Below, in pieces: positions 25,111 to 32,742 of a stretch of 64,000 bases of DNA. A model generated the notes under the pieces. That model was not told the origin of the DNA and did no database searches. It worked only from the letters and a program-made list of their open reading frames with translations. The DNA is from Streptomyces sp. NBC_00193 (GTDB taxonomy: Bacteria; Actinomycetota; Actinomycetes; Streptomycetales; Streptomycetaceae). Position 1 is the stretch's first letter. Each line of letters opens with the position of its first letter. Location of the stretch: positions 5,828,001-5,892,000 of the forward strand of contig NZ_JAPEMM010000001.1 of the NCBI RefSeq assembly GCF_026342735.1. The letters run 5' to 3'. The translations under genes and the position numbers were made by a program.

Positions 25111-26715
25111 TCACCGCGCGTACCGGGCCTCCACCGCCTGCCGGTCGAGCGCACCCTTGGCGGTGTGCGGCAGCTCGGCCACGAGATCGAGCCGGTCGGG
25201 CACCTCGAAGGGCGCGAGCCGGTCCCGGGAGTACCGCAGGATCTGCTCCGGTCCGACGTCCTCCCCCTCGCGCACGACCACGGCGGCCCCGACCCGCTGC
25301 CCGTAGACCGGGTCGGGGACGGCGAACACGGCCACCTCGCCGACCCCCGGACACCCGGCGATGATGTCCTCCACGTGCTCGGGCGAGATCTTCTCGCCCC
25401 CGCGGTTGATGAGGTTCTTGATGCGTCCGGTCAGCGACAGGTACCCGTCCTCGTCCAGCGATCCCAGGTCGCCGGTGCGCAGCCACCCCTCCACGAAGCT
25501 CCGGGCCGTCTCCACGGGGTTGCCGAGGTAGCCCCGGGTGACGGTCGGACCGTGCACCCACACCTCCCCCTGGGTGCCGGCCGGACACGGACGCCCGTGC
25601 GCGTCGACGATCCGCAGCTCCACTCCGGAGGACCGGCCGACCGACCCGTGCTTCAGGGGTCCGCGCACCGGCAACGGCTCGCTGGCGGCCTGGTGCGTGG
25701 ACTCGGTCATGCCGTACGCGGACAGCAGGGGCGCGCCGAAGGTGCGCTCCAGCGCCCGCTGCGTGGCCGTGTTCAGGGGCGCGCTGCAACTGCGGATGAA
25801 CTTCAGCCGCGGCGCCCGCGGCCCCGGGAACTCGGTCTCGGCCCGGTTCAGCAGGACCTCGTGGATGGTGGGGACCGCGGTGAACCAGGTGGCGTCGACC
25901 GCCCGGATGTCGTCCCAGAAGGTGCGCGCCGAGAACCGTCCCCGGGCGGGCAGCAGCACGCGCCCGCCGCCGGCCAGGGAGGCCAGGAGCGAAGCGAACA
26001 GCCCGTGGCCGTGGAAGAGCGGCATCACCGCGACCGTCCCGTCCCCGGGCCCCAGCTCGTACGTGGCGCAGATGCCCCGTACGGAGGCGGCCACGTTGGC
26101 GTGCGTCAGCGGGACCATCTTGGCGCCGGCCGTGGTGCCCGCGGTGAACAGCACCAGGGCGTCCCGGTCCGAGAGACCGCCGGCCGCGCCGCCCGCGCGG
26201 CGCACCGGCGGGGTCCCGGTGTCCAGGGACACCGTCGCCGTCCCGGCGCGGGAGGCGCTCACCCGCAGCGGCCACGTCGGTACGCCGGTCCGGGCGGCCG
26301 GCCGGGCGCCGGCCGCGGCCGGGCCGAGCAGGACGGCCCGCGCTCCGAGGGCTTCGAGCCGGGCGGTCAGCTGTGATCCGGGCAGCGCCGGGTCGAGCGG
26401 AGCGACCACCAGTCCGGCCCGCGCGGCGCCGAGCAGGGCGACGACGAACTCGGCGCTGTTGGCGCAGAGCAGTCCGATCGCATCGCCGCGCCGCAGGCCG
26501 GTGGAGCCGAGCCGGGCGGCCACGTCGCCGGCCAGGGCCGCGAGGGCGCCGTAGGACAGGTCCACCCGGTCCGCGGTGACGACGAGCGCCCGGGCGTGCG
26601 GACGCGTCCGCACGTGCCGGTCGAGCAGATCGGCCAGCCCCGTGATCGCGGGCGGCCGGTACTCGCCCTGGTGCTCGCCCCCGTCGCACACGGATGTCTT
26701 CGCCGGAACGGCCAT
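25111..26715 (-). CDS. Oxalate-CoA ligase-like AMP-forming synthetase
   Basis: A 534-residue acyl-adenylate enzyme closely resembling the plant AAE3 and yeast Pcs60 oxalate-CoA ligases, which make oxalyl-CoA from oxalate, ATP and CoA. Shared blocks include MPLFHGHGLFASLLASLAGG, ATWFTAVPTIHEVLL, FIRSCSAPL, SAYGMTEST, GWLRTGDLG and GRIKNLINRGGEKISP. The nucleotide loop reads FTAGTTAGAK. The C-terminal A10 motif is LPHTAKGALDR, where the usual catalytic Lys (xGK) is Ala and a Lys occurs two residues earlier. The ATG at 26715 follows GGAGGTGGGG. It is divergent from oxalyl-CoA decarboxylase, which supports oxalate as substrate. The A10 change makes activity worth testing. Confidence 0.85.
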   Translation of the reverse strand: MAVPAKTSVCDGGEHQGEYRPPAITGLADLLDRHVRTRPHARALVVTADRVDLSYGALAALAGDVAARLGSTGLRRGDAIGLLCANSAEFVVALLGAARAGLVVAPLDPALPGSQLTARLEALGARAVLLGPAAAGARPAARTGVPTWPLRVSASRAGTATVSLDTGTPPVRRAGGAAGGLSDRDALVLFTAGTTAGAKMVPLTHANVAASVRGICATYELGPGDGTVAVMPLFHGHGLFASLLASLAGGGRVLLPARGRFSARTFWDDIRAVDATWFTAVPTIHEVLLNRAETEFPGPRAPRLKFIRSCSAPLNTATQRALERTFGAPLLSAYGMTESTHQAASEPLPVRGPLKHGSVGRSSGVELRIVDAHGRPCPAGTQGEVWVHGPTVTRGYLGNPVETARSFVEGWLRTGDLGSLDEDGYLSLTGRIKNLINRGGEKISPEHVEDIIAGCPGVGEVAVFAVPDPVYGQRVGAAVVVREGEDVGPEQILRYSRDRLAPFEVPDRLDLVAELPHTAKGALDRQAVEARYAR

Positions 26716-26807
26716 GACCCCACCTCCCACGCCACGTCTGATGAAGCAGTCCCCAGCGAGCCTGCGGCCGGGGGAGGTGCGCGTCCAATACGCAACGGCG
26801 AACGCGC

Positions 26808-26824
26808 GATAACGGCTGCCTATC
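26808..26824. promoter_or_regulatory. Candidate LysR box 1
   Basis: GATAACGGCTGCCTATC holds an ATA/TAT dyad and an exact T-N11-A frame (T26810, A26822), the pattern bound by LysR-type regulators. It lies in the divergent ligase/decarboxylase spacer, with a second copy inverted at 26867. Confidence 0.5.
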
Positions 26825-26866
26825 AAGGGAGTTGGAGGGCGGGTCCGGGACCTTGCGGCAGCCGTC

Positions 26867-26883
26867 GATAGACACCGGTTATC
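26867..26883. promoter_or_regulatory. Candidate LysR box 2
   Basis: The minus strand reads GATAACCGGTGTCTATC, matching box 1 at 12 of 17 positions including all outer bases, with a T-N11-A frame (T26869, A26881). The centres are 59 bp apart. Two such boxes facing each other suit divergent control of the ligase and oxc genes. Confidence 0.5.
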
Positions 26884-26980
26884 AGCTGGTCGCCGATGCG
26901 TCTTGGACGCGGGGAGCCCAGGTCAGGAAGGTGGAACGAGCAGCCGCACCGCAGGACCCGTCCAAGGAGGACCTCGGATC

Positions 26981-28732
26981 ATGACCGCCCCCTCGACTCC
27001 GGAGACAGCGGCGACCGCCGACGTCCCGACCGAGCTCACCGACGGCTACCACCTGGTCGTCGACGCGCTCAAGTTGAACGACGTGGACACCATCTACGGG
27101 GTGGTCGGCATCCCGATCACCGACCTGGCCCGCCTCGCCCAGGCACAGGGCATCCGCTACATCGGATTCCGCCACGAGAGCAACGCGGGACACGCGGCGG
27201 CGGCGGCCGGCTACCTCACCAAGAAGCCCGGCGTGGCCCTGACGGTGTCCGCACCCGGCTTCCTCAACGGGCTCGTCGCGCTGGCGAACGCCACCACCAA
27301 CTGCTTCCCGATGGTGCAGATCTCCGGCTCCAGCGAGCGCCACCTCGTGGACCTCAAGCAGGGCGACTACGAGGAGATGGACCAACTCGCCGCGGCGCAG
27401 CCGTTCGTCAAGGCCGCCTACCGCGTGAGCCGGGTCGAGGACATCGGCCGCGGCATCGCCCGCGCGCTGCGCACCGCGATCTCCGGACGTCCCGGCGGGG
27501 TGTACCTGGACATCCCGGCCGCGGTGCTCGGCTCCGTCATGGACGCCAGGGCAGGCGCCGCCACGCTGAGCCGCCTCGTCGACCCCGCGCCGCGCCAGCT
27601 GCCCGCACCCGAGGCGGTGGACCGGGCGATCGAGCTCCTGGCGGGGGCGCGGCGGCCGTTGATCGTGCTGGGCAAGGGGGCCGCGTACGCCCAGGCGGAC
27701 GCCAGGGTCCGCGAGTTCGTCGAGTCCACGGGCATTCCGTACGTACCGATGTCGATGGCCAAGGGCCTGCTGCCCGACGACCACCCGCAGTCGGCGGCCA
27801 CCGCCCGCTCCCTGGCCCTGAAGAAGGCCGACGTCGTCGTGCTCGTCGGCGCCCGCCTGAACTGGCTTCTGGCACACGGCGAGGCACCGCAGTGGAACCC
27901 GGAGGCGAAGTTCGTCCAAGTGGACATCGAGCCCCGGGAACTGGACAGCAACCAGCCCATCGCGGCCCCGCTCGTCGGAGACGTCGAGTCCGTGCTGGAG
28001 GCGATCGCGGAGCGCACCAAGCCCGGCCAGATCACCGCCCCCGCCGCCTGGCGGGAGGAACTGGCGGCCCGCTCGGCGCAGAACGTCGCCAAGATGGCGG
28101 AACGCCTGGCGGCCGACCCGCACCCGATGCAGTTCATGGGGGCCCTGAGGGCCGTGCGCGACGTGCTGCGCGAGCGCCCGGAGACGTACCTCGTCAACGA
28201 GGGCGCCAACACCCTGGACATCGCGCGCAACGTGATCGACATGCACGTTCCGCGGCACCGCCTCGACAGCGGCACCTGGGGCGTCATGGGCATCGGCATG
28301 GGGTACGCGATCGCCGCCGCGGTCGAGAGCGGTGCACCGGTCGTGGCGGTGGAGGGCGACAGCGCCTTCGGCTTCAGCGGCATGGAGCTGGAGACGATCT
28401 GCCGCTACGGGCTGCCCGTCGTGACCGTGGTCATGAACAACGGCGGGGTCTACCGGGGCGACGACGTCAACCCGCTCGACGAGGCCCCCTCCCCGACGAC
28501 GCTCATGCTGTCGGCACGGCACGACCTGATGATCGAGGCCTTCGGCGGCAAGGGCTATCGCGCGACCACCCCCGCCGAGGTCACCGCCGCCCTCACCGAG
28601 GCACTGGCCTCCGGCGGGCCGGCGCTCATCGACTGCGCCATCGACCCCTCGGCCGGCACCGAAAGCGGCCACATCGCCCACCTCAACCCCAAGGGCATCA
28701 CCGTCGGCAACATCGTGCCGTCGAAGAAGTAG
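26981..28732 (+). CDS. oxc: Oxalyl-CoA decarboxylase
   Basis: A 583-residue thiamine-diphosphate enzyme that decarboxylates oxalyl-CoA to formyl-CoA and CO2, the energy-yielding step of oxalate breakdown. The catalytic Glu66 lies in GFRHESNAGHAAAAAGYL. The C-terminal cofactor motif runs from GDSAFGFSG (near residue 458) to VVMNNGG. The sequence follows the Oxalobacter Oxc pattern (ISGSSERHLVDLKQGDYEE, DSGTWGVMGIGMGYAIAAA). The ATG has AAGGAGG upstream; the longer frame from 26903 covers the LysR-box side of the spacer. It is followed 37 nt later by the second frc, giving the classical oxc-frc pair. Confidence 0.96.
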   Translation: MTAPSTPETAATADVPTELTDGYHLVVDALKLNDVDTIYGVVGIPITDLARLAQAQGIRYIGFRHESNAGHAAAAAGYLTKKPGVALTVSAPGFLNGLVALANATTNCFPMVQISGSSERHLVDLKQGDYEEMDQLAAAQPFVKAAYRVSRVEDIGRGIARALRTAISGRPGGVYLDIPAAVLGSVMDARAGAATLSRLVDPAPRQLPAPEAVDRAIELLAGARRPLIVLGKGAAYAQADARVREFVESTGIPYVPMSMAKGLLPDDHPQSAATARSLALKKADVVVLVGARLNWLLAHGEAPQWNPEAKFVQVDIEPRELDSNQPIAAPLVGDVESVLEAIAERTKPGQITAPAAWREELAARSAQNVAKMAERLAADPHPMQFMGALRAVRDVLRERPETYLVNEGANTLDIARNVIDMHVPRHRLDSGTWGVMGIGMGYAIAAAVESGAPVVAVEGDSAFGFSGMELETICRYGLPVVTVVMNNGGVYRGDDVNPLDEAPSPTTLMLSARHDLMIEAFGGKGYRATTPAEVTAALTEALASGGPALIDCAIDPSAGTESGHIAHLNPKGITVGNIVPSKK

Positions 28733-28769
28733 CCCGTACCCGAAGCCCGTTCACGAGGAGGAACCCACC

Positions 28770-30035
28770 ATGAGCGACCCGAGCCGCAAGCCGCTCGCCG
28801 GAATCAAAGTGATCGACTTCACCGGGGTCCAGGCCGGCCCCGCGTGCACCCAGATGCTCGCCTGGTTCGGCGCCGACGTCGTCAAGGTCGAGCGCATCGA
28901 CGGCGGCGACGTGACCCGCCGTCAGCTCCGGGACATCCCCGACCTCGACGCCCTGTACTTCACCATGCTGAACAGCAACAAGCGTTCGCTGGCCATCAAC
29001 ACCAAGTCGCCCGAAGGCAAGGAGGTCATGGAGAGGATGATCCGCGAGGCGGACATCCTCGTCGAGAACTTCGCACCGGGCGCGATGGACCGCATGGGCC
29101 TCGGCTGGGACCGGATCCACGAGCTGAACCCGCGGCTCATCTTCGGTTCCGTCAAGGGCTTCAACGACGACTCGAAGTGGAACGACCTCAAGGTCTACGA
29201 GAACGTGGCCCAGGCCGCCGGCGGCGCCGCGTCCACCACCGGCTTCTGGGACGGCCCGCCCACCATCAGCGGCTCCGCCCTCGGCGACAGCAACAGCGGC
29301 ATGCACCTGCTGATCGGCCTGCTCACCGCGATCATCCAGCGCAACGCGACGGGCCTCGGCCAGAAGGTGTCGGTGTCCATGCAGGACGCCGTGCTCAACC
29401 TGACCCGGGTCAAGCTCCGCGACCAGCAGCGCCTGGAGAAGACCGGTTACCTGGAGGAGTACCCGCAGTACCCGAACGGCGAGTTCGGCGACGCGGTGCC
29501 CCGCGGCGGCAACGCCGGCGGCGGCGGCCAGCCGGGCTGGATCCTGAAGTGCAAGGGCTGGGAGAACGACCCCAACGCCTACATCTACTTCACGATCCAG
29601 GAACAGAACTGGGCACGCACCTGCCAGGCCATAGGCAAGCCCGAGTGGACCCAGGACCCGCAGTACACCACCGCCACGGCCCGCCAGCCGCACATCATGG
29701 ACATCTTCGGCGAGATCGAGAAGTGGCTGGCGGACAAGACCAAGTACGAGGCGGTCGACATCCTGCGCACCTTCGAGGTGCCCTGCGCACCCGTGCTCAG
29801 CATGAAGGAGCTCGCCGCCGACCCGGACATGCGCAAGAGCGGCACGATCGTCGAGGTCGAGCAGAAGGAGCGCGGCACCTACCTGACGGTGGGCAGCCCG
29901 ATCAAGTTCTCCGGCTTCACGCCCGAGATCGAGGGCGCGCCCCTGCTCGGCGAGCACACCGACGAGGTGCTCGCCGACCTCGGCTACGACGCGGACGCCA
30001 TCCGCAGGCTCCACGAGGGCCGCGTCGTCGCCTGA
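28770..30035 (+). CDS. frc: Formyl-CoA:oxalate CoA-transferase (second, canonical Frc)
   Basis: A 421-residue class III CoA-transferase that moves CoA from formyl-CoA to oxalate, regenerating oxalyl-CoA for Oxc and releasing formate. Diagnostic features are the catalytic Asp in GSALGDSNSGMH, the intact tetraglycine loop GNAGGGGQPGW and the YIYFTIQEQNWA segment, all as in the Oxalobacter enzyme. The ATG has GAGGAGG upstream. It follows oxc closely in one operon and ends at a strong terminator. It is clearly the better Frc match of the two copies. Confidence 0.95.
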   Translation: MSDPSRKPLAGIKVIDFTGVQAGPACTQMLAWFGADVVKVERIDGGDVTRRQLRDIPDLDALYFTMLNSNKRSLAINTKSPEGKEVMERMIREADILVENFAPGAMDRMGLGWDRIHELNPRLIFGSVKGFNDDSKWNDLKVYENVAQAAGGAASTTGFWDGPPTISGSALGDSNSGMHLLIGLLTAIIQRNATGLGQKVSVSMQDAVLNLTRVKLRDQQRLEKTGYLEEYPQYPNGEFGDAVPRGGNAGGGGQPGWILKCKGWENDPNAYIYFTIQEQNWARTCQAIGKPEWTQDPQYTTATARQPHIMDIFGEIEKWLADKTKYEAVDILRTFEVPCAPVLSMKELAADPDMRKSGTIVEVEQKERGTYLTVGSPIKFSGFTPEIEGAPLLGEHTDEVLADLGYDADAIRRLHEGRVVA

Positions 30036-30052
30036 CCCCCGGCCCCGGAAAC

Positions 30053-30093
30053 CCGGATGCCCTGCACGCGGTCCTCGCGTGCAGGGCATCCGG
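30053..30093 (+). terminator. Strong hairpin terminator after oxc-frc
   Basis: CCGGATGCCCTGCACGCG (30053-30070) pairs perfectly over 18 bp with 30076-30093 around a 5-nt loop GTCCT. It ends the oxc-frc operon and may also stop the convergent PAS gene. Confidence 0.85.
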
Positions 30094-30111
30094 CCGTGTG
30101 GGGCGGTGGGT

Positions 30112-30564
30112 TCAGGCGGGCGGGGACCCGCCGATGGCGTCGTCGCCGGCCGCATCGCGCCGCAGCCGCGCCTTCTCCCGGGCCCGTCGCGCGGTGACGT
30201 CCCGGATGACGGCGCCGCAGTGGGTGGCCGCGCCGTCGGGGCCGGTCAGCAGCACCACGCTGAACTCGATGGAGAGCCTGCGGCCGTCCGCGCCCTCGGC
30301 GGGCACCGCCAGCAGATCGGCCTCCCCGTACCTGCTCGCCCCCTGCGCCATCGCGGTCACGAAGCCGTCCCCGTGACGCTTGCGGTGCTTCTCGGGGATG
30401 ATCAGGTCCAGGCTGCGTCCGGCGACCTCCGCCGCGGAGTACCCGAAGATGCGCTCCGCGCCCCGGTTCCAGTAGCGGATCAGCCCTTCGCGGTCGACGA
30501 TCACCAGGCCGTCGGGTGCCCGGGCGGCGATGCCCAGCACGACTTCGGGATCGAGCTCCGTCAT
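30112..30564 (-). CDS. Single PAS-domain protein, FixL-like
   Basis: A 150-residue protein made of one PAS domain (about residues 8-125) with no output domain, ending in a charged helix. WNRGAERIFGYSAAEVAG and LIIPEKHRKRHGDGF align with the FixL oxygen sensor. His64 falls at the position of the heme-ligating His in its PEPYRSRHD segment, with His60 as an alternative. Heme binding is therefore possible but unproven; many related PAS sensors share the motif without heme. The ATG has GAGGAGAG upstream. It lies downstream of fdhD on the same strand and could report oxygen or redox state to the oxalate pathway through a partner protein. Confidence 0.82.
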   Translation of the reverse strand: MTELDPEVVLGIAARAPDGLVIVDREGLIRYWNRGAERIFGYSAAEVAGRSLDLIIPEKHRKRHGDGFVTAMAQGASRYGEADLLAVPAEGADGRRLSIEFSVVLLTGPDGAATHCGAVIRDVTARRAREKARLRRDAAGDDAIGGSPPA

Positions 30565-30602
30565 TGTCTCTCCTCAATTTCCTTGGAACATGGCTGAGGC
30601 GG

Positions 30603-30649
30603 GGCCTCTCCGGCGCAGGGGGCGCTCCCCGCCGGTAGAGACCCCGCCG
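30603..30649 (-). terminator. Long imperfect hairpin between fdhD and PAS gene
   Basis: The outer arms around GGGGCCTCTCCGG and CCGGTAGAGACCCC pair with one bulge; an inner GGGG/CCCC stem closes the loop. It lies between the fdhD stop and the PAS start on the minus strand, probably ending the upstream transcript. Confidence 0.5.
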
Positions 30650-30669
30650 CCGTGCCGCGGGAGAGCGGG

Positions 30670-31518
30670 TCAGCCCCGGGAGGCCGCGGCCCGCAGGGCG
30701 ATGCGGTGCTCGCCCGCGTACACGTTCATGGAGGCGCCGCGAAGGAAGCCCACGAGGGTCAGGCCCGTCTCCGCGGCCAGGTCGACCGCGAGGGAGGACG
30801 GGGCCGACACCGCGGCGAGCACCGGGATGCCCGCCATCACGGCCTTCTGCGCCAGTTCGAAGGAGGCCCGCCCCGAGACCAGCAGCACGGTCCGCGACAG
30901 CGGCAGCATGCCGCCGCGCAGGGCGCGGCCGACCAGTTTGTCGACCGCGTTGTGCCGGCCCACGTCCTCGCGGACGTCGACGAGCTCGCCGTCCTCGGTG
31001 AACAGCGCGGCCGCGTGGAGCCCCCCGGTCCGGTCGAAGACCTGCTGCGCCGCCCGTAGCCGGTCGGGGAGACGGGCGAGCAGGCCGGGATCCAGCCGGA
31101 CCGGGGGAGTGTCGTGGATCGGCCAGCGGGCCGTCGTACGGACCGCGTCCAGGCTCGCCTTGCCGCACAGGCCGCAGGACGAGGTGGTGTACACGTTGCG
31201 TTCGAGCGTGATCTCGGGCAGCACGAGGCCGGGAGCCGTCCGGACGTCGACGACGTTGTACGTGTTGGCTCCGCCGGCCGTGGCTCCGGCGCAGTACACG
31301 ATGTTCCGCAGCTCCTCGGCGCTGCCCAGCACCCCTTCGCTGACGAGGAATCCGGCCGCCAGGGCGAAGTCGTCGCCCGGAGTGCGCATCGTGATGGCGA
31401 GGGCTCGGCCGTTGAGCCGGATCTCCATGGGCTCCTCGGCGACGAGGGTGTCGGGCCGGGTGGAGACCTCGCCCTCCCGGATGCGGAGCACCTTGCGTCG
31501 TTCCGTGACCCGTCCCAC
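30670..31518 (-). CDS. fdhD: FdhD formate dehydrogenase sulfurtransferase
   Basis: A 282-residue protein that delivers sulfur to the molybdenum cofactor of formate dehydrogenases, a step needed for activity. The active-site CxxC is C115-GL-C118 in SSCGLCGK. Conserved blocks TPGDDFALAAGFL, NVYTTSS, DVGRHNAVDKLVG and SGRASFELAQKA are intact. It starts at a GTG, 25 nt after the ketopantoate-reductase-family gene, so the two are probably co-transcribed. It serves the FdsA subunit encoded at 21-24 kb and takes the place of FdsC. Confidence 0.95.
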   Translation of the reverse strand: MGRVTERRKVLRIREGEVSTRPDTLVAEEPMEIRLNGRALAITMRTPGDDFALAAGFLVSEGVLGSAEELRNIVYCAGATAGGANTYNVVDVRTAPGLVLPEITLERNVYTTSSCGLCGKASLDAVRTTARWPIHDTPPVRLDPGLLARLPDRLRAAQQVFDRTGGLHAAALFTEDGELVDVREDVGRHNAVDKLVGRALRGGMLPLSRTVLLVSGRASFELAQKAVMAGIPVLAAVSAPSSLAVDLAAETGLTLVGFLRGASMNVYAGEHRIALRAAASRG

Positions 31519-31543
31519 GGCGGTCAGCCCGCCGGGGGCGGGG

Positions 31544-32515
31544 TCATGCCGCGCTCCGCAGCGCGAGCAGGTCCGAGATGGCGTGGACGGTCCGGAGCGT
31601 CTGCACCGGGACCCCGGTGATCTCCGCCAGCTCCACCACGGCCGCCAGCAGCACGTCGAGTTCGAGCGGTTTGCCGCGCTCCAGGTCCTGGAGGGTGGAG
31701 GTCCGGTGGTCGCCGACGCGTTCCGCGCCGGCCAGCCGGCGTTCGATGGAGACCCCGACCTTGCAGCCGAGGGCCTCGGCGACCGCGAGGGTCTCCGTCA
31801 TCATGATCTCGATGACCTTGCGCGTGCCGCCGTGCAGGCACATCTCCCGCATCGTGGCCCGGGACAGCGCGCTGATCGGGTTGAAGGAGATGTTGCCGAG
31901 CAGCTTGAGCCAGATGTCGTTGCGCAGGTCCTGTTCGACCGGGCACTTGAGGCCGCCCTCCTGCATGGCCTCGCTGAACGCCAGACAGCGCTCGGAGAGG
32001 GACCGGTCGGGCTCGCCGATGGAGAAGCGGGTGCCTTCGAGGTGGCGTACGACCCCCGGACCCGCCAGCTCGGTCGCCGCGTAGACCACGCAGCCGATGG
32101 CCCGTTCGGGCGCGAGGACGGCGCTGACCGCGCCGCCGGGGTCCACGCTCTCGATCCGGTGTCCCTCGTACGGTCCGCCGTGCCGGTGGAAGTACCACCA
32201 GGGGATGCCGTTCTGGGCGGCGATCACGGCGGTGCCCCCGTGCAGCAGCGGCTCGATGAGCGGCCCGCACGCCGCGTACGAGTTGGCCTTGAGCCCGAGG
32301 AAGACGTAGTCGACCGGACCGATCGCGGCCGGGTCGTCGGTGGCGTGGGCGCGGGCGGTGAAGTCTCCGCGGGGGCTGAGTACCCGGACCCCGTGCTCCC
32401 GCAGGGCCGCCAGATGGGGTCCACGGGCGACGAGGTGCACATCGGCGCCTGCTCGGTGCAGCGCGGCGCCGACGTAGGCGCCGATCGCACCGGCGCCCAG
32501 AACTGCGACTTTCAC
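31544..32515 (-). CDS. Ketopantoate-reductase family protein; candidate oxalyl-CoA reductase
   Basis: A 323-residue NADPH-type reductase of the PanE/ApbA family. The Rossmann motif VLGAGAIGAYVGAAL is at the N-terminus, and a catalytic Lys lies in NDIWLKLLGNISFNPISAL. By family it could reduce ketopantoate. But a PanE paralogue, PanE2, is linked to oxalyl-CoA reduction to glyoxylate in Methylobacterium extorquens, and this gene sits between fdhD and an oxalate-type GntR regulator. Oxalyl-CoA reductase is therefore the preferred hypothesis: it would divert oxalate carbon to assimilation. The GTG at 32515 has GGAG 9 nt upstream. The paralogue needed for pantothenate would be elsewhere. Confidence 0.8.
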   Translation of the reverse strand: MKVAVLGAGAIGAYVGAALHRAGADVHLVARGPHLAALREHGVRVLSPRGDFTARAHATDDPAAIGPVDYVFLGLKANSYAACGPLIEPLLHGGTAVIAAQNGIPWWYFHRHGGPYEGHRIESVDPGGAVSAVLAPERAIGCVVYAATELAGPGVVRHLEGTRFSIGEPDRSLSERCLAFSEAMQEGGLKCPVEQDLRNDIWLKLLGNISFNPISALSRATMREMCLHGGTRKVIEIMMTETLAVAEALGCKVGVSIERRLAGAERVGDHRTSTLQDLERGKPLELDVLLAAVVELAEITGVPVQTLRTVHAISDLLALRSAA

Positions 32516-32574
32516 TGTGTGGCACTCCGTTCGGTCGAGGGTACCGAGGAACTGCCGAACGTTGTCGACGAAAT

Positions 32575-32689
32575 ATTGTCTACAGGATGGAATCCTGGGC
32601 GGCAAGGGCTGACGCAGGCCGGGGGAGGGGGAGTTGGCCGTCCGGGGGTGGCCGGCGCGGTGCGCCGTAGACTGTAGGCGAAAGACAAT
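32575..32689. promoter_or_regulatory. Candidate operators in reductase/GntR-2 spacer
   Basis: ATTGTCTACAG (32575-32585) and, inverted, AGACAAT (32683-32689), together with GTAGACTGTAG (32667-32677), flank the divergent promoter region. CTACAG/CTGTAG half-sites resemble the ATACAG/CTGTAT half-sites upstream of the paralogous GntR gene at 18.8 kb. No single perfect palindrome is visible. Confidence 0.4.
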
Positions 32690-32742
32690 CCATCATGAGG
32701 TTTCGCTACGCAGCGACCGGCGCTGCCCAGGAGGGGACCTTG

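Noticed and set aside
31544..32515. Housekeeping ketopantoate reductase of pantothenate synthesis
   Set aside because: Not excluded, but no other pantothenate gene is nearby while oxalate genes and regulators surround it, so the oxalate role was preferred.
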